A DNA stretch of 64,000 nt from Pseudoips prasinana (Eukaryota; Arthropoda; Insecta; Lepidoptera; Nolidae), in assembly GCA_951640165.1 (NCBI GenBank), contig OX621242.1, positions 29,384,001 to 29,448,000 on the forward strand, written 5' to 3'. Below, in pieces: positions 13,919 through 25,904 of the stretch. The stretch's first letter is position 1, and each line of letters starts with the position of its first letter. The notes beneath the pieces are model-generated. The model worked only from the letters and a program-made list of their open reading frames with translations. It was not told the DNA's origin and searched no databases. A program made the translations under genes and the position numbers.

Positions 13919-13943
13919 TATATACGATCGTAACATATTTAGC

Positions 13944-14030
13944 CGCAGACATTTTAAAATATAATTACATTTAAAATACAATACAATTTCTTGGATAACC
14001 AAGAAATTGTTATATTTTAATATGTCTGCG
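13944..14030. mobile_element. Small fold-back MITE
   Basis: 87 bp with ends CGCAGACATTTTAAAATATA and its near reverse complement, and an inner hairpin CAATTTCTTGG-ATA-ACCAAGAAATTG. No coding sequence. Confidence 0.65.
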
Positions 14031-15816
14031 CGTGTGTGTAATGGCACAGACTGGACCATAAAACAATCACAATTCTTCAATACCTAGGTCGTTCCAAAGT
14101 TTACAGGCAACGAGATTCTATTAATATTTTTAAAGGTAATTTCAATGTACCTTCCCTTGTTGGAATCAAGTTTTAGCCCCTCGTAACTTTTACGTCAATC
14201 TCATCTAATTTTAACAACAGGCGTTTTCAACAGCGCGTCAGGTCACACAACCGCTAAAACATCGAACTTATTAGCCCACAATAAAGATTAGTACTTTATA
14301 CATGAAATTTCCTCCATTAAGAAACCTAAATAAGAAGCTGCTCTCTACAAAACGCAATAAACTTCAATTTGGTTACGCCTTTGAACGTATTTACCTTACA
14401 TACGCGTGTGGTCTAAATGTACCGAATAATTACGCACGAGAACTTTTTCTGCTCTGACTATTGCAAGAATCAAGATCATTCTATCACTTTTGCACTGACT
14501 AAATAAACCCTTAATTGGACAATGTTATAATATTTAATACTTCATTTTAGACTCTATTTGTGTTTTAATAAGAGCTAAAACCAATGAATTATGAACATAC
14601 GGTATGAATGATTAAAGGGTTAATACAAATTTGACCGCTTCGTGCCGGTCGGACCATTCGATGCTGTCACATGTTTACACCGAAAATGCCGAGTGATACA
14701 GGCCTGGATTTAGGAACTACAAAACATAGCCCATCCACATTATAGCCCAAATACATTTCGGTACGATATTTTATATAACTGAAAATACCCCGAATCCTAT
14801 CAGAAAAACCTAGAATTATTGCACGGATTGTGATAAACATTACAAACCTTCTAAAATATTAAACAGCATTGCAATTGGTCCACCCTTTTTGAAGTTATGA
14901 TGCCACACAGAATAAACATAGGCTGTAAACTTATTTACCTTGTTATATATCGGGGTTCAAAAATATTTGCTGTACCTGTAAAAGAAAATTTTAGATTTAG
15001 GACAAGGCCCTTTAAGTAAATAATCAGAAATAAACTGTATATCTGTTACATTTTTAAATGACGATAACCATTAAACCGGTCGAGATAAATGTTTTCAAGG
15101 AGATAGGGACGAGTTTTGAATTTGGCAAGGGAAGAACACACGTCCATGTCCTCTCGAGTTCGTTTCGCCGAACCGTATCGTCTGTAACACGTTTAAACCG
15201 GTAATGGACTACCTATTAAGTTTGTTCCGCCAGATCTTCTTAGTTGGGCGAATTGGATCTGATAGTAGAATTAAAGCGTTAACTGTCGTAATACACACAT
15301 GGTCCACTTTAATGTCTTTGTGAACATCCTCCTCAAGATATTCTTACCAAAACAGACACAATATGGATTTTTATTTATAAATTCAGACAAAAAATTTAAA
15401 TCATATTTAATTAAACTAACGATGAATTAAATCTCAGATTCAATCTACTACTAAAAAGAATTTCAAGCAATTTTGCATACGTAGTTTTAATAGTAATAAC
15501 CTAACCGTTAGAAAAGCCCCGACTCCAACTATAATCACATCATTTTGGAAAAGACCTGATATTCTTACACTGCTGGCAACTTGCTTTCAAATGAAAAAAT
15601 ACTACAAGGAAATCCATCCATCCGTTTGAGACACACACACATAGGAAGACATTCAAATTTATAACACCTATCTTTTACCGTCGGGGGTTAAAAATTATGT
15701 ATTGACTACTAAAAAGCGCTCCTAGTGGGTTTCACAAATTTTCATTTTCAAAGGATATTATAACCTACTACGAGTAGTAATATATAGTTCACATAAAAAC
15801 AATGTTTATACACCAA
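14031..15816. other. Space between the inverted repeats, no gene seen
   Basis: No frame over 70 codons and no transposase similarity, so nothing here explains the flanking inverted repeats. Confidence 0.45.
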
Positions 15817-15994
15817 CTAGCCGTGCCCCGCGGTTTTACCGCGTTCAACTTAATATACTATAGCCTATGTGTTAATCCAGGGTGTCAGCTAACTCCATAC
15901 CAAATCTTATTGAAATCACTCCAGCCGTTTAGACGTGACGAAGTAACAAACATATACACACTCACAAACTTTCGCCTTTATAATATTAGTGTGA
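15817..15994 (-). mobile_element. Short Helitron-like element
   Basis: On the minus strand it starts TCACACTAATATTATAAAGG after an A. It ends in GC-rich sequence GCGGGGCACGG then CTAG before a T. A/T flanks, 5' TC, 3' CTAG and a GC hairpin are the Helitron hallmarks. 178 bp, no ORF. Confidence 0.75.
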
Positions 15995-16165
15995 TATATT
16001 TCTGAAACAGTCCACGTAAGAAACTAATTGCACGTCCAGAACGCACCAAAAGCCCTGGCATGTAACAGCATTGTGAACAAGCTAAAATTACCAGTTTATA
16101 TGTTTTTGGCAGGACGTGCTTGAGATTTTTGTACTTAAGAGTTCTTTCTTCTTGTACTTAAGATT

Positions 16166-16434
16166 CTTACTGGTACAGTGAAGCGATCGTGTCAAAGGAA
16201 AGTCTACATGACGTAAATCAGCAATTTTGTTGAGTATCGCAGAGCCGCCGTTAACTTAGCTCCCCCGACTTAAATTACATTTCGTCGCGAGAAATGCTTG
16301 TAACTTTGTGGTCTTTTTCTTTTCCTAAGGCTTTGTCTTGAAGAAAACATTAATACAAGTTTCAAAAGCTCTGCTTTTAACCAGATTGATATGACTCTGC
16401 GCCGTTTTATTGTGTTGGCTAATGTTTTATTTGT
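16166..16434. repeat. Inverted repeat, right copy (2.8 kb pair)
   Basis: Reverse-complement partner of 13655-13918. The 83-codon minus-strand frame over it is not repeated as an open frame in the other copy, so it is not considered a gene. Confidence 0.85.
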
Positions 16435-16689
16435 CGGTGGCTTTTGAACATCTCCTATTTTGTGGACGTGTCGCAAAGGGGCATGCTTACTTAATTTTTT
16501 TACACGTCGGAGGATAGTCAATCGTTTACTGTCATGTTAAGCCTTACCTTTCTTAAGCGCTTATATAAATATGCGCGCTTAATAATGTGGTCTTGTGTGT
16601 GAGTCAGATTGATAAAGGTCATCAGGGAGGGGACAGGCTCGGTAGGAGTAAGGAATACATATTAAATATAAAAATAAATATCTACGGAC

Positions 16690-16925
16690 AACTAACCGGT
16701 CCGTTAGTGATCGGCGAGGTTAAGCAACTAGGCTCGCGGTCAGTCCATAGATGGGTGACAGCCAAAGTGATTTCATTTCTGAGCGTCTCCGTGCTTCGAA
16801 GGGCACGTTAAGCTGTCGGTCCCGGTTGTAGTCATTCGACAACAGTCGTTACGCCAAGTCAGAGGCCTACTGGGCGGCTAGAACAACTCTAAACATTAGG
16901 GTAACCACTGCCCATACGATAAGAA
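16690..16925 (+). repeat. 5S rRNA-derived SINE
   Basis: The best-preserved head: TGATCGGCGAGGTTAAGCAA, then GGCTCGCGGTCAGTCCATAG, then ATGGGTGACA, which follows the second half of 5S rRNA. The body ends CACTGCCCATACGATAAG. Confidence 0.75.
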
Positions 16926-16929
16926 AGAA

Positions 16930-17105
16930 GACCATCTGATCCCAAACTACGAAGAGTCTGTACTATGACAACCAGTGAACTGAAAAACATATATTTCTAA
17001 ATATAAAATAATATAGATAAATTACACGCAGACACAGAAGAAATAATCGTGCTTATCTAGCAAAGATGAGTCCTGAGTGGGGATGGTACCCACGACCTAG
17101 ACCTA
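16930..17105 (-). repeat. tRNA-derived SINE, reverse
   Basis: ACCATCTGATCCCAAACTAC opens the 3' domain directly after the 5S-type SINE. CACGACCTAGACC at the right is the tRNA-like head. Confidence 0.55.
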
Positions 17106-18266
17106 AACAGTAAAATTGAAAATCCTGGAGGTTCATATTCCATATTTAACTTCGTTTAAAAGTAATAATATTTTTTTTAATCATAATTGTATAACTAAAA
17201 GCGAAGTCATGTCTTTGTTTATTCTTTTAGTTCCATAATTATAGTTTAAATAGTTTTATTACACACTCAGTTTGTTTACAAAAGGTAAGTTTGCTCTTAA
17301 ATATTTCAAATAGCAGACCCTCACATATCAAGATCGATACGTATCAAATATTACGAATCCTGTTTTGTCGCTCTGTTATGTTATGAACGAGACGAATTAA
17401 ATTCCACAACTGTAAGCAATTGGTACCTTTCAAACGGTCTGTTATACACCCGCACTAGAAAAATAAATCTCTGTACGTCGGAGTAGTTTAGAAACATGCA
17501 ATTAACGGACTCAAAACCACTTACGAATAACCATTCAATAGTTGTCCCAAAACACGTGGCTATGGCGCAAGATGATTATCTTATCCACTGCACCCATGTC
17601 TAGTCGAAGTGCACTTTAGATAGGAAACTCCTGGTTATCAGCTTGACTCTGGGACCTAAAGTGAACTATATTGGATCATTATTATTAAGTCAAAGAAACT
17701 TTGCAATTTCAAGTATGATCTAGCTCTTGTACTATGAATTGTCTTCAGAAGACTATTTCATTTGTTTGATGTTTGTTCACAGCCACTCTCTACCCCAACA
17801 CCTCTTGAAGGACAGAGAGAGCATCTTATACTCTAGAACCCATACGGCATAATACTGTACGGTTTCTGTTGAACTTTCCTTTTAAGTACGCTGATGCCGT
17901 GAAATGAGTTGCTATTGCAGTTTTCCTAAGAGACTGTAGCACAGGCCACTTCGAAATAGAAGAGAAAATATTTCTACCATTGTTCCAAGAGTCTATAACT
18001 TACGGTCACCGCTGACCATGAAGATGTATAATAAGTCCAAACCAAAAAATATTAAAAGGGACAATCAAAGGAGACGCGAAGAGAGAAAAGTGCTGAAATA
18101 CCACGTGAAGCAGTCGGTCTTCATCCGATCTCTAATCGATTCATGAGTGCAATGGAGAGTAAACATACTCGTATATTGTAAAGTCTCGCACAGATGGCTG
18201 AAATGAAACCCAGAGGCATTGTTCATTAGAGCAGTAAATAAATAAAGGGCCACATATAGTAATTGT
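17106..18266. other. Nothing recognised
   Basis: AT-rich with many stops in all frames. Confidence 0.45.
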
Positions 18267-18440
18267 ATGATTGGTGTTGCAGGCGGCAGCTAATGATGAG
18301 CCACAAGCGGGGGAGCGATTGGCTAAGTTAGCGTTTGGCACGTACATTATCCATTCAGCGAGCATGAGGAGGCCGGCGGCGCCCGACGCCGGCGAGTCAA
18401 GTGTACGCTGTTCAGCACTAAGTACTCACAGAAATTTCTC
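18267..18440 (+). other. GC-rich island, possible exon or promoter
   Basis: A frame of about 55 codons is open after TGGTGTTGCAG at about 18281 and runs through GAGGCCGGCGGCGCCCGACG to a stop near 18448. A reversed CCAAT box (GATTGG) and a CATTCAGCG initiator-like site lie in it. Two minus-strand frames overlap. Composition differs from the flanks, but function is unknown. Confidence 0.25.
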
Positions 18441-18676
18441 TCTGTAGACTAAACGCAATTATTAAACGAGGTGTATTTCATTTATTTATTTACTTCTAGC
18501 TTTCCGCCTGGGTGGACATAGTTTTATAATGTGGACGGATTACTCTGCCTGCAAATCAAAACTAGCCTATGTTCTAGGTATCTTTGCTAAGTTTTATCAC
18601 GAGAAAATGCCAGAGGCAGCTGATAAGCTTCCTTTTGTATTTATATATTAGCACATATGTATACGCCATGTATGTA

Positions 18677-18811
18677 CAGACGCCAGCACATCAAGCTACC
18701 TCAATCTGTCAAATTTCCCCAATTGAAAGTGAACCTTATGCTTTTGCGATAAAGTTGAAAATCTATAAAAGAAATTTGACAGATTGGGGTAGCTGGATGT
18801 GCTGGCGTCTG
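18677..18811 (+). mobile_element. MITE copy 1, TA-flanked
   Basis: 135 bp, with ends CAGACGCCAGCACATC(A/C)AGCT and inverted similarity of about 40 bp. The TA duplication is at 18675-18676 and 18812-18813. TA target and size suggest a Tc1/mariner-type MITE. Confidence 0.85.
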
Positions 18812-18874
18812 TACTTTTATTATTTGTGGTTATTATTTTCAGTTATTTGTAGTATGTAAATGCTTGCTTTTCGT

Positions 18875-19060
18875 GCAGGTCGTGGGTTGGATATTTGTGT
18901 GAATCAACATGTCTATTTGTCCTGTGTTTGGGTGTAATTATCTATAAGTATGTATTTACAAAAGAAAAGTAGTATATGTAGTATATCAGTTGCCTGGTTT
19001 TCATATTTAATTATGCTCTGCTTAATTTGACATCAGATAATCGTGTGTGAATAATGTAAT
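18875..19060 (+). repeat. tRNA-derived SINE, 5'-truncated
   Basis: Body ATGTCTATTTGTCCTGTGTT and the 3' domain TATATCAGTTGCCTGGTTTT, same family as 12394 and 22885. It starts shortly after the MITE copy at 18677. Confidence 0.6.
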
Positions 19061-19285
19061 AAGATGTGATTTTAACAATACTAACATACACTTTAATATT
19101 ATCTATTTTTATAGTTAATACCGTCCGGCTCAAAACATAGGTGGGCTATGCCCCTATATTTTGCAATTAGGTCCTTGACAATGACGCCTATTCATTACAC
19201 ATACAGCGAAGCGGGTTTTAGGTGTTAATTGCTAATTGCTTAACTTGCGAATAAAGTAACAAGGAACATCGCTAACCATCACATG

Positions 19286-19578
19286 AGGTAAGTTGTAGAC
19301 GTTGTGCAACGTTTCCAATAAGACCGTTTGTTTTTCAAGTGTAAGATAATCGTCCAGCTTATTACATCGCATAGGACACACTTTACGTATTTAATCTAAA
19401 TGATTATTTATTAAATTAAAAACCATAACAAAAGGAAAGTTGTAGACGTTGCGCAACGTTGCTAATAAGACCGTTTGATTTTCAAGTGTAATGCTAATGA
19501 GCGTCGAGAGTGTTTCATCGCATATCGAACACTAGGCGAGTTTAATATAGATGATTATTTATTAAATTAAATAGTAGG
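19286..19578 (+). repeat. Two tandem units of about 146 bp
   Basis: AAGTTGTAGACGTTG starts units at 19290 and 19437. Both contain AATAAGACCGTTTG, TTTTCAAGTGTAA and end GATTATTTATTAAATTAAA. A partial third unit is at 20205-20290. Confidence 0.8.
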
Positions 19579-19599
19579 TACTCAGTGAAATATGCACCC

Positions 19600-19720
19600 A
19601 CACAAGATGGACCGATATCTTGTGAAGGTCGCTGGGTGCGGATAGCGCAAGACCGGCGGATTCTGGAGATCTTTGGGAGAGGCCTTTGTCAAGCAGTGGG
19701 CGTCGTTCGGCTGATATGAA
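19600..19720 (+). pseudogene. LINE 3' coding end fragment
   Basis: A plus-strand reading WVRIAQDRRILEIFGRGLCQ ends in VVRLI and a stop. It is the same C-terminal tail as the remnant at 13379-13650, so the same LINE family. Confidence 0.65.
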
Positions 19721-20204
19721 CTTCAGTGAGTTTAAGCGCTTTTGCCATAACTACTATTGGATACAAATATAACAGCTCACTTAGCACCCTTAAATTGATC
19801 CTCGGTGCTTTTGCAGCTGGCTTCTCTAGTTGCAATTCTCTCGTTTTATGAGGATATAGCCTCTTTATATCATTCTGTCTCCCGCTTTGCTCTGGAGGGA
19901 AGTCGAACTATTAATTTGTAAATCCTCCTTTTTTCTTTCTGATTAAATTCGTTGCGGTATCCAAGACAGTTAAAGCGATTCCCCGGGACATGCCTGAGCT
20001 TCACCTCTCAGTGTCTTTTGTGTGCCACTGTTGATCCTGGCTACAAGAGTTGCAGTGGTGGGTGAGAGGGAGGGATTAGACCCTTTATAAAAATTTATAA
20101 TAATGATATGATAATGACGATGAATTAAAATCCTTACGATTATTTAATAATATAAATACTCATTGCTTAATTGGAACAGAATCTAACAAGAAAGAACGGT
20201 AACC

Positions 20205-20290
20205 ATATCAAAGCAAAATCATAGACGTTGTGCAACGTTGCAAACGATCCTGTTTGCTTTTCAAGTGTAAGATAATCGTCCAGCGTATTT
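20205..20290 (+). repeat. Partial third copy of the 146 bp unit
   Basis: ATAGACGTTGTGCAACGTTG, then TTTTCAAGTGTAAGATAATC and GTCCAGC, matching unit 1 about 900 bp upstream. Confidence 0.75.
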
Positions 20291-21305
20291 CTCGGCCGGA
20301 GTTACATAATTTATGGTTAAGCGGCCAGATGCCACTTTCACATCGATATAATAAATACAAGGGAATTTATGTCATTGTTTAATCTGAAGACAATATCGCA
20401 TTGGCAGTCACGAGGCACATTGTTCTTGTTAGGCAATAAGATTTTCACACGACCCTCGCGCGTGCCCGCTGCGACTTAGCCCTATTAAGGGGCTGACAAC
20501 AGCTAAATAGGTTTCTTTTCGCGAGGTTTTAGCAAATCAATAGGATTGGCTAGACTACTCTTAATTAAATATAGGTGTTATATCAATATTTTAAAGAAGG
20601 CATAGTCATGTTTAACACAGCTCTTTTAATAAAGATTTAAAAAAATATATTTTAAAGAACTTCACTGCTCCGCAATGTACGATGTAACTAGTTTTGCCAA
20701 ATAGAAAGAAATGGAACAGAAAAAAATCGAGTTTAGAAAGTTATTCTAGACTTGATTGCGATTTATTTCTAAGTAGTTGAATCGTGTTTAAAAATAGAAA
20801 ATATCGCAATTATCTCAAAAATCTAATACCAATAATAAAAAAAATCCACTTTATTAATTGTTACCTTAAATGTAGGTTGTTGTGATGATTAGGAAAACTA
20901 TGGTGTCTAAGATTTTTTATAATAAATGGTGTGCATATAATTATTTTATTCAATTTTCTCATTTTGATATATTTTTAAAGCATAAAGACAGAGTTGGGTG
21001 TTGTCAGCGTCTTAAAACAATATTTGATGTATGTAATAGTGCATCCAGACGGTAGTTTCTTTTTAGAGAGATTTATTTTACTCCCGGATAATATGTAGTA
21101 TAGTAACTTTATTTATCACTTTACAGATAGGTTTGCTCACTAACACTATCATAACAGAGCAGTTTACACCGAGAAATATTACCTTATTGTAGTTGTATAC
21201 TTTTAGCGATATCTAGTATTAGGATACCTTTACTCATTTAGTAATATTGTTGAATGTATCTAGGTTAACATCGTATTTCATATGTTAGATGGAGCATTTA
21301 ATGTA
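20291..21305. other. Nothing recognised
   Basis: AT-rich, no ORF or repeat match inside the window. Confidence 0.45.
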
Positions 21306-21435
21306 CAGACGCCAGCACATCAAGCTACCCCAATCTGTCAAATTTCCCCAATTGAAAGTGAACCTTATGCTTATGTGATAAAGTTGAAATTTAATAAAAG
21401 AAATTTGACAGATTAGTAGCTGGATGTGGCGCTTG
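21306..21435 (+). mobile_element. MITE copy 2, TA-flanked
   Basis: Nearly the same as 18677-18811 but with a small deletion in the right end, which reads TGGATGTGGCGCTTG. TA lies on both sides. Confidence 0.8.
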
Positions 21436-21514
21436 TAAATAGTCAGAACATGTTTGTATTAATATAGTTAAGTAGGTATACATAATTATTGCTAGGTACA
21501 TATAGATTTAAAAA

Positions 21515-21768
21515 CTCATAGAAATCAGAAGGGGTAAGATGATAGGACATCTAATGCGAAACGACCAGTTCATCACAAATATAATATTCTTCGGAAGATA
21601 GAGGCAAGAAGAAAGAGAGGAAGAGCGTGAACAAAGTTTACTGATCAACTTAAAGAAAATCTACAAGTGGACGTGGAAGTGGAAAAGAGATGGCTCTACA
21701 ACGAAATAAACGGAGAATGCTACACAGACAAGTGCCAAGCACTTACATTTTGGATGGATGGATGACAT
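21515..21768 (+). pseudogene. LINE reverse-transcriptase C-terminal remnant
   Basis: Reads GKMIGHLMRNDQF, then an Arg-rich patch, then TDQLKENLQVDVEVEKRWLY and a tail ending FWMDG. This matches the 'GHLLRHDEF' region after the RT domain of Jockey/CR1-like elements. Stops interrupt it. Confidence 0.6.
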
Positions 21769-22318
21769 ATATATATATATTTAGGTACACGGATTGTATG
21801 AAAACATTTATTCTATAAGAGCGATGATCCTATCCTAGCTAAGCTGCAGTTTTCATTGTTGTTTTTAATGTCCAGACAGTTGACAACGTACTGTGGCATA
21901 GGCTCACACTTAAGAAAATCAATAATTCAGTTTTTTTCTGGACGAAGGGTCATGGACTCGTTATGTTTGCTTTTTCGTACTTAAAATTATTAATCTTCTC
22001 TATGGTTAATATCATCATTTTGATACATTTCTCATTAATATTAAGTAATAAAAGAAATAAACTAACATAATACTACATTGTGCCAGTCAATATTACATCC
22101 AATATCAGTGCTACGATCACGAAGTCACATTTTATTACTTAGCCTAGCCAATTACTTATTTCCAATAAATGTTACTAATGGGTTTTTGCTCACAAATATT
22201 AATCTTGACGTAGCAACAAGAATATTTATGGATAAACGAGACTTGATACTTACAGCCAGAATATTAATAGATTTGTTTTATTTTACTCCAATAAAAAGTA
22301 TTCGAACCAAAGTATCTG

Positions 22319-22465
22319 TTGGTCTAGGGGTTTAGTAATCCGGAGTGCTAAGCCATAGTTCGTGGGTTCCATTTCCACCACATCATCTAATATGACGTAG
22401 AAAACTCTCGGATTTTTTGTAATGATACCAGTTCGTACCGTTTTTATAATTGTGTACACTGACAA
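22319..22465 (+). repeat. Possible tRNA-derived SINE head
   Basis: TTGGTCTAGGGGTTTAGTAA followed by GTTCGTGGGTTCCATTTCC resembles boxes A and B. No matching body is recognised. Confidence 0.35.
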
Positions 22466-22632
22466 CTACCCTATCTCTGTTACTCCATACTCTAATCCCT
22501 GTCTAGATTGCCTGGAAGAGATCACATTTAGTGATAAAGCCAATTGTACATTTTTTATGTAACTATGTTATTGTATTCTTGTATCCTGTAATGTTTTGGT
22601 ATACACTAGAGTATCTTATCAAGAGTTATCTT

Positions 22633-22865
22633 ATCATCATGTCAGCCAAAGTACGTCCACGGCTGGACAAAAACCTCCCCAATGAATGGGGGGAAATTGC
22701 CATAATCGCCACGCTTGGCAGACGGGTTGGCGATCGCAGTTTGTTGGTCATAGTTCACAGAAAAACGCTGCTGCCCGTTCTCTGGTAGGTATTCCCTCGG
22801 TCAATTTCTACGCTCCTCACGGGATGAGATGGGGTGATGATATTCTATTCCGTCACCACACTGCA
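22633..22865 (-). repeat. LINE-tail repeat, 'gtccactattggacaaatgcc' family
   Basis: Same blocks as 8136-8350, here continuing to CACGGGATGAGATGGGGTGA. The long open frames over it are incidental. Confidence 0.7.
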
Positions 22866-22884
22866 ATCCCCACCACGTCCATAC

Positions 22885-23085
22885 ACAAAACAAAAAAGGT
22901 ACTCATCACACAATTTTTGTTCTGCGTCTGGGTGTTATTTATCTATAAAATGTATGTACATATTTAAAAATACATACTTAAGTGTGGTTCTCAGTTGTCT
23001 ACTTGCCATAGTTCAGACTCTGCCAAGTTCGGGATCAGATGTGAGTTAGTGGTCTCACGATATTGAATAATTATTTATTATTATT
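22885..23085 (+). repeat. tRNA-derived SINE, 5'-truncated
   Basis: TGTTCTGCGTCTGGGTGTTA, then CTCAGTTGTCTACTTGCCAT, then GTTCGGGATCAGATGTGAG, ending in a TTATTATTATT tail. Confidence 0.65.
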
Positions 23086-24164
23086 ACACAGTTTATGAGG
23101 TTTATAACCGTACAACAAAATAATTGCATTATATTACTACTATAGTCTTATATAATAAACTTTATGCCGTACATAATGCATAGTATCACAAATTATCAAT
23201 TATCCATTACGTTGCAGATTAATCTATAATTTTACAACATTATTTATGGGTATAAACGCGAGTAAATTTTATTGTTATTTTCCCGACGTTTTGACTAAGT
23301 TGCATTGATCTCACGGGCTGACCCTCTGTTGGGCATAATGTTCTAAATATATCATAAGTTTAAAAGTTACACATGGTATTTATAACAACAATATGTCATT
23401 AAAATATCAGCTTTACGAAACTAGTTTTTAAACCCGAACCTCACTCAGATGAGTAGCATCGCGTCATCGCGTATCAGCATAGAGCGAGAGTCCTCCATCA
23501 ACTACTCGGGATCCGCCCTGACTCTAAATTCGGATCCCATAGAGGGTGCGAGCGAACCTTTTACTAGATGGCTTGATAGCCCTTTTTCATTACCGTTGTC
23601 CGGCAAAGCAGTATAAGCCTACAAAGAAGCTAACTGTACTTCGCGTCATTTTAAAAACAAAATAACTTTTAGATTTATTTAATAATGAATACGTATGTTA
23701 CGAGACTGACGGCTGAAGTAAATATCCATTAAAATGTATAAATTTAGTTTCTTAGCCTCACCATATTCGGAGGAGGCTAGGAAGCTTTGTACGATATATT
23801 TATCGAGAAGTGGAAATGTTGTTTAGAGTATAGTTTACGATACTTCTTGTCAACTTTAAATTGTTGTTAATTTGTATTTTTTATTACGGGGCGGCATCGA
23901 CAATTCTGACTTAGACCCCTTAAATAAAGATTAAAAATTAAATAAATTTAATGTGAGCACTCCATTCATGTATCACGTAGATTAAATCCCAATGTCGATA
24001 TTTTAACAACTGGGAGTGTATATGAATACCGAAGTACTGACAAATATAATTCACTTGTAAGACGACAATACGAAGCTCTTCAATCTTACAGATAACGAAA
24101 TTAACAATCAGTATTCACAGTAAAGCAAGATTCACAAGAATCATTGGCCCGTCACAGTCGATTA
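23086..24164. other. Mostly unique DNA
   Basis: A short repeat piece at 23597-23640 (GGCAAAGCAGTATAAGCC) belongs to the 'ggtgaagcagtgaaagcc' family. Nothing else is supported. Confidence 0.4.
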
Positions 24165-24240
24165 AAAATGAACTAGTATTGGAAACGATTGGGAAAAAGA
24201 CATCACGTTCGAGATCCAATTTACGGCGGAGCGGGAGCAA
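24165..24240 (+). repeat. Dispersed repeat pair, first copy
   Basis: TTGGAAACGATTGGGAAAAA then GTTCGAGATCCAATTTACGG. The same blocks recur at 25745-25820. Confidence 0.6.
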
Positions 24241-24393
24241 ACCGCATATAATTCCGTTGCGGGGTTGACTCTGCTAACAATTGATTTTAGTTTCAATTCA
24301 GAGCGAGCCACCCTGCCCAGTCCACTCTCCGTGGTCACACTATATTGCATAGCCAATGGCTAAGGATGGTATGGGGTAAGTCTTTATTAAACA

Positions 24394-24690
24394 CTAGCTG
24401 TGCCCGCGACTTCGTCCGCGTATTAATTAGCTTTTTCTAAAATAAAACAATTTTTCTAAAATAAAAGTAGCTTAAGTTACTCCTTATTACATCAGCTTCC
24501 TGCCAATAAAAGTTCCGTCAAAATCGGTCCAGCCATTTCAGAGATTAGCCGGAACAAACAGACAGACAAACATTTTAAAAAAGGTTATTTTGGTGTATGT
24601 GCCGTATATATATATATGCATATACATGTAGTACAAAACGGTTATTTCAATATTACAAACAGACACTTCAATTTTATTTATTTGTATAGA
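24394..24690 (-). mobile_element. Short Helitron-like element
   Basis: The minus-strand 3' end GCGGACGAAGTCGCGGGCAC is followed by AGCTAG and a T. The right edge reads TATAGA then T, giving a 5' TC start after an A. A degenerate (AT)n lies near the 5' end. Confidence 0.65.
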
Positions 24691-24700
24691 TATGTATAGA

Positions 24701-24965
24701 CTAGCAGTGCCCGCGGACTTCGTTCCGCGTTATAAATTTTTTGCCCCTGCCCGTTTTTTTACAATTTGGATTACACTATTCAAGTTTAAGTAAAGATGCG
24801 TTATTAATTTTGGAAATTTTCATACTCCACAATAACGTAGCTTTCTATTGATAAAATAATTTATAAAATCGGTTCAGTAAATCCAGCGATTACCCCTTAC
24901 AACGCGGCAACGTCACAAACTCACAACCTGACAAACGTTACCTCTTTCTAATATTAGTGCTATAT
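24701..24965 (-). mobile_element. Helitron-like element, decayed 5' end
   Basis: The left edge is CTAGCAGTGCCCGCGGACTT, preceded by A. The right side fades into CTAATATTAGTGCTATATAA. It abuts the previous Helitron with only ten bases between them. Confidence 0.6.
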
Positions 24966-25277
24966 AATAGTAGTGTTATTTTATATTATTGGTTATGCTA
25001 GCACCGATACGAGAGGCCTTTTGATTTTATTCGCTTAAAAATAGTTTGTCTAATAGTGATAATCTGAATTAATATATAAATATCTCGGGACAACCTAACA
25101 CTCTGATATCTGTTCCCGAACTAGACAGAGCTTTTACTAGGGCATCCAAACATCTGATAAAAATAATTATAATTATATTCTAAATTCATACATATACACA
25201 TAAATCTGCTGCTGTTGTTGATTATTGATTTATTCCGCGTTGGCACCGCACGGCACATGCCGGCGATTTTTTTTATA

Positions 25278-25710
25278 AGGTGGAATGCCTAAGCTTGCCA
25301 CCCGCAAAAGGTGTCTGCGCTGTCTGCGGGTAGGTATGTCGAACTCGCACCAACTAAACCTAACCTGCTGTGGCCTTCTCTAGACGACTGATGGGAGGTG
25401 CCCCAGGAACGCGGGTATGCTGCTCCGGTGCCACACTTTTGCGCCATGTCGCAAATGGGACTCTATATTGCCATCCTATTTGTTGACTCCTGCCAGTGCG
25501 GCATAGGGACTGCGCCACAAACAGATCGCTGTCTTCCCGGAGCTGGTTGCACGTGGCGACAGTAGAGGATACTTCTTTTACTGCCACCACAGCCCAGAGG
25601 GCTATATGTGCCCTAACTCCATTACTCAAAATCACGGATTTCCTTGAAAACATGTTTCTCAAACGCAAAATCTCCTGAATCTTAACTTGAAAAGGAGGAA
25701 ATATAAGCAA
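25278..25710 (-). other. Unrecognised minus-strand ORF region with T-run at its end
   Basis: A 116-codon frame (25710-25360) has a mixed, protein-like composition (SNGVRAHIALWAVVAVKEVS, then CNQLREDSDLFVAQSLCRTG) but no domain I know. A T-run followed by ATAAGGTGGAATGCC at 25270-25290 resembles the poly(A) junction of the R1-type LINEs, so this may be a retroposed tail. Confidence 0.3.
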
Positions 25711-25744
25711 ACCAAAGGAATTGATTCACAGATTTGGCACAGTT

Positions 25745-25820
25745 TGTTTAAAATGAACATGTATTTGAAACGATTAGGAAAAAAATACATCATATTCGAG
25801 ATCCAATTTACGAACAGTTG
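25745..25820 (+). repeat. Dispersed repeat pair, second copy
   Basis: TTTGAAACGATTAGGAAAAA then ATTCGAGATCCAATTTACGA. Confidence 0.6.
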
Positions 25821-25904
25821 GTAGTATAAACCTGGTCCGTGCAGTGGCGAGGGGTGGTATACGTAACTCTTTGCTGTACGAGTATACTGATAGTTTCTTA
25901 CCAC

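Noticed and set aside
16270..16521. 83-codon minus-strand frame with a basic composition
   Set aside because: It covers one arm of a diverged inverted repeat, and the other arm does not keep the frame.
16700..16760. 5S rRNA gene
   Set aside because: Only the second half resembles 5S rRNA, and it is joined to a repeat body found at five other places.
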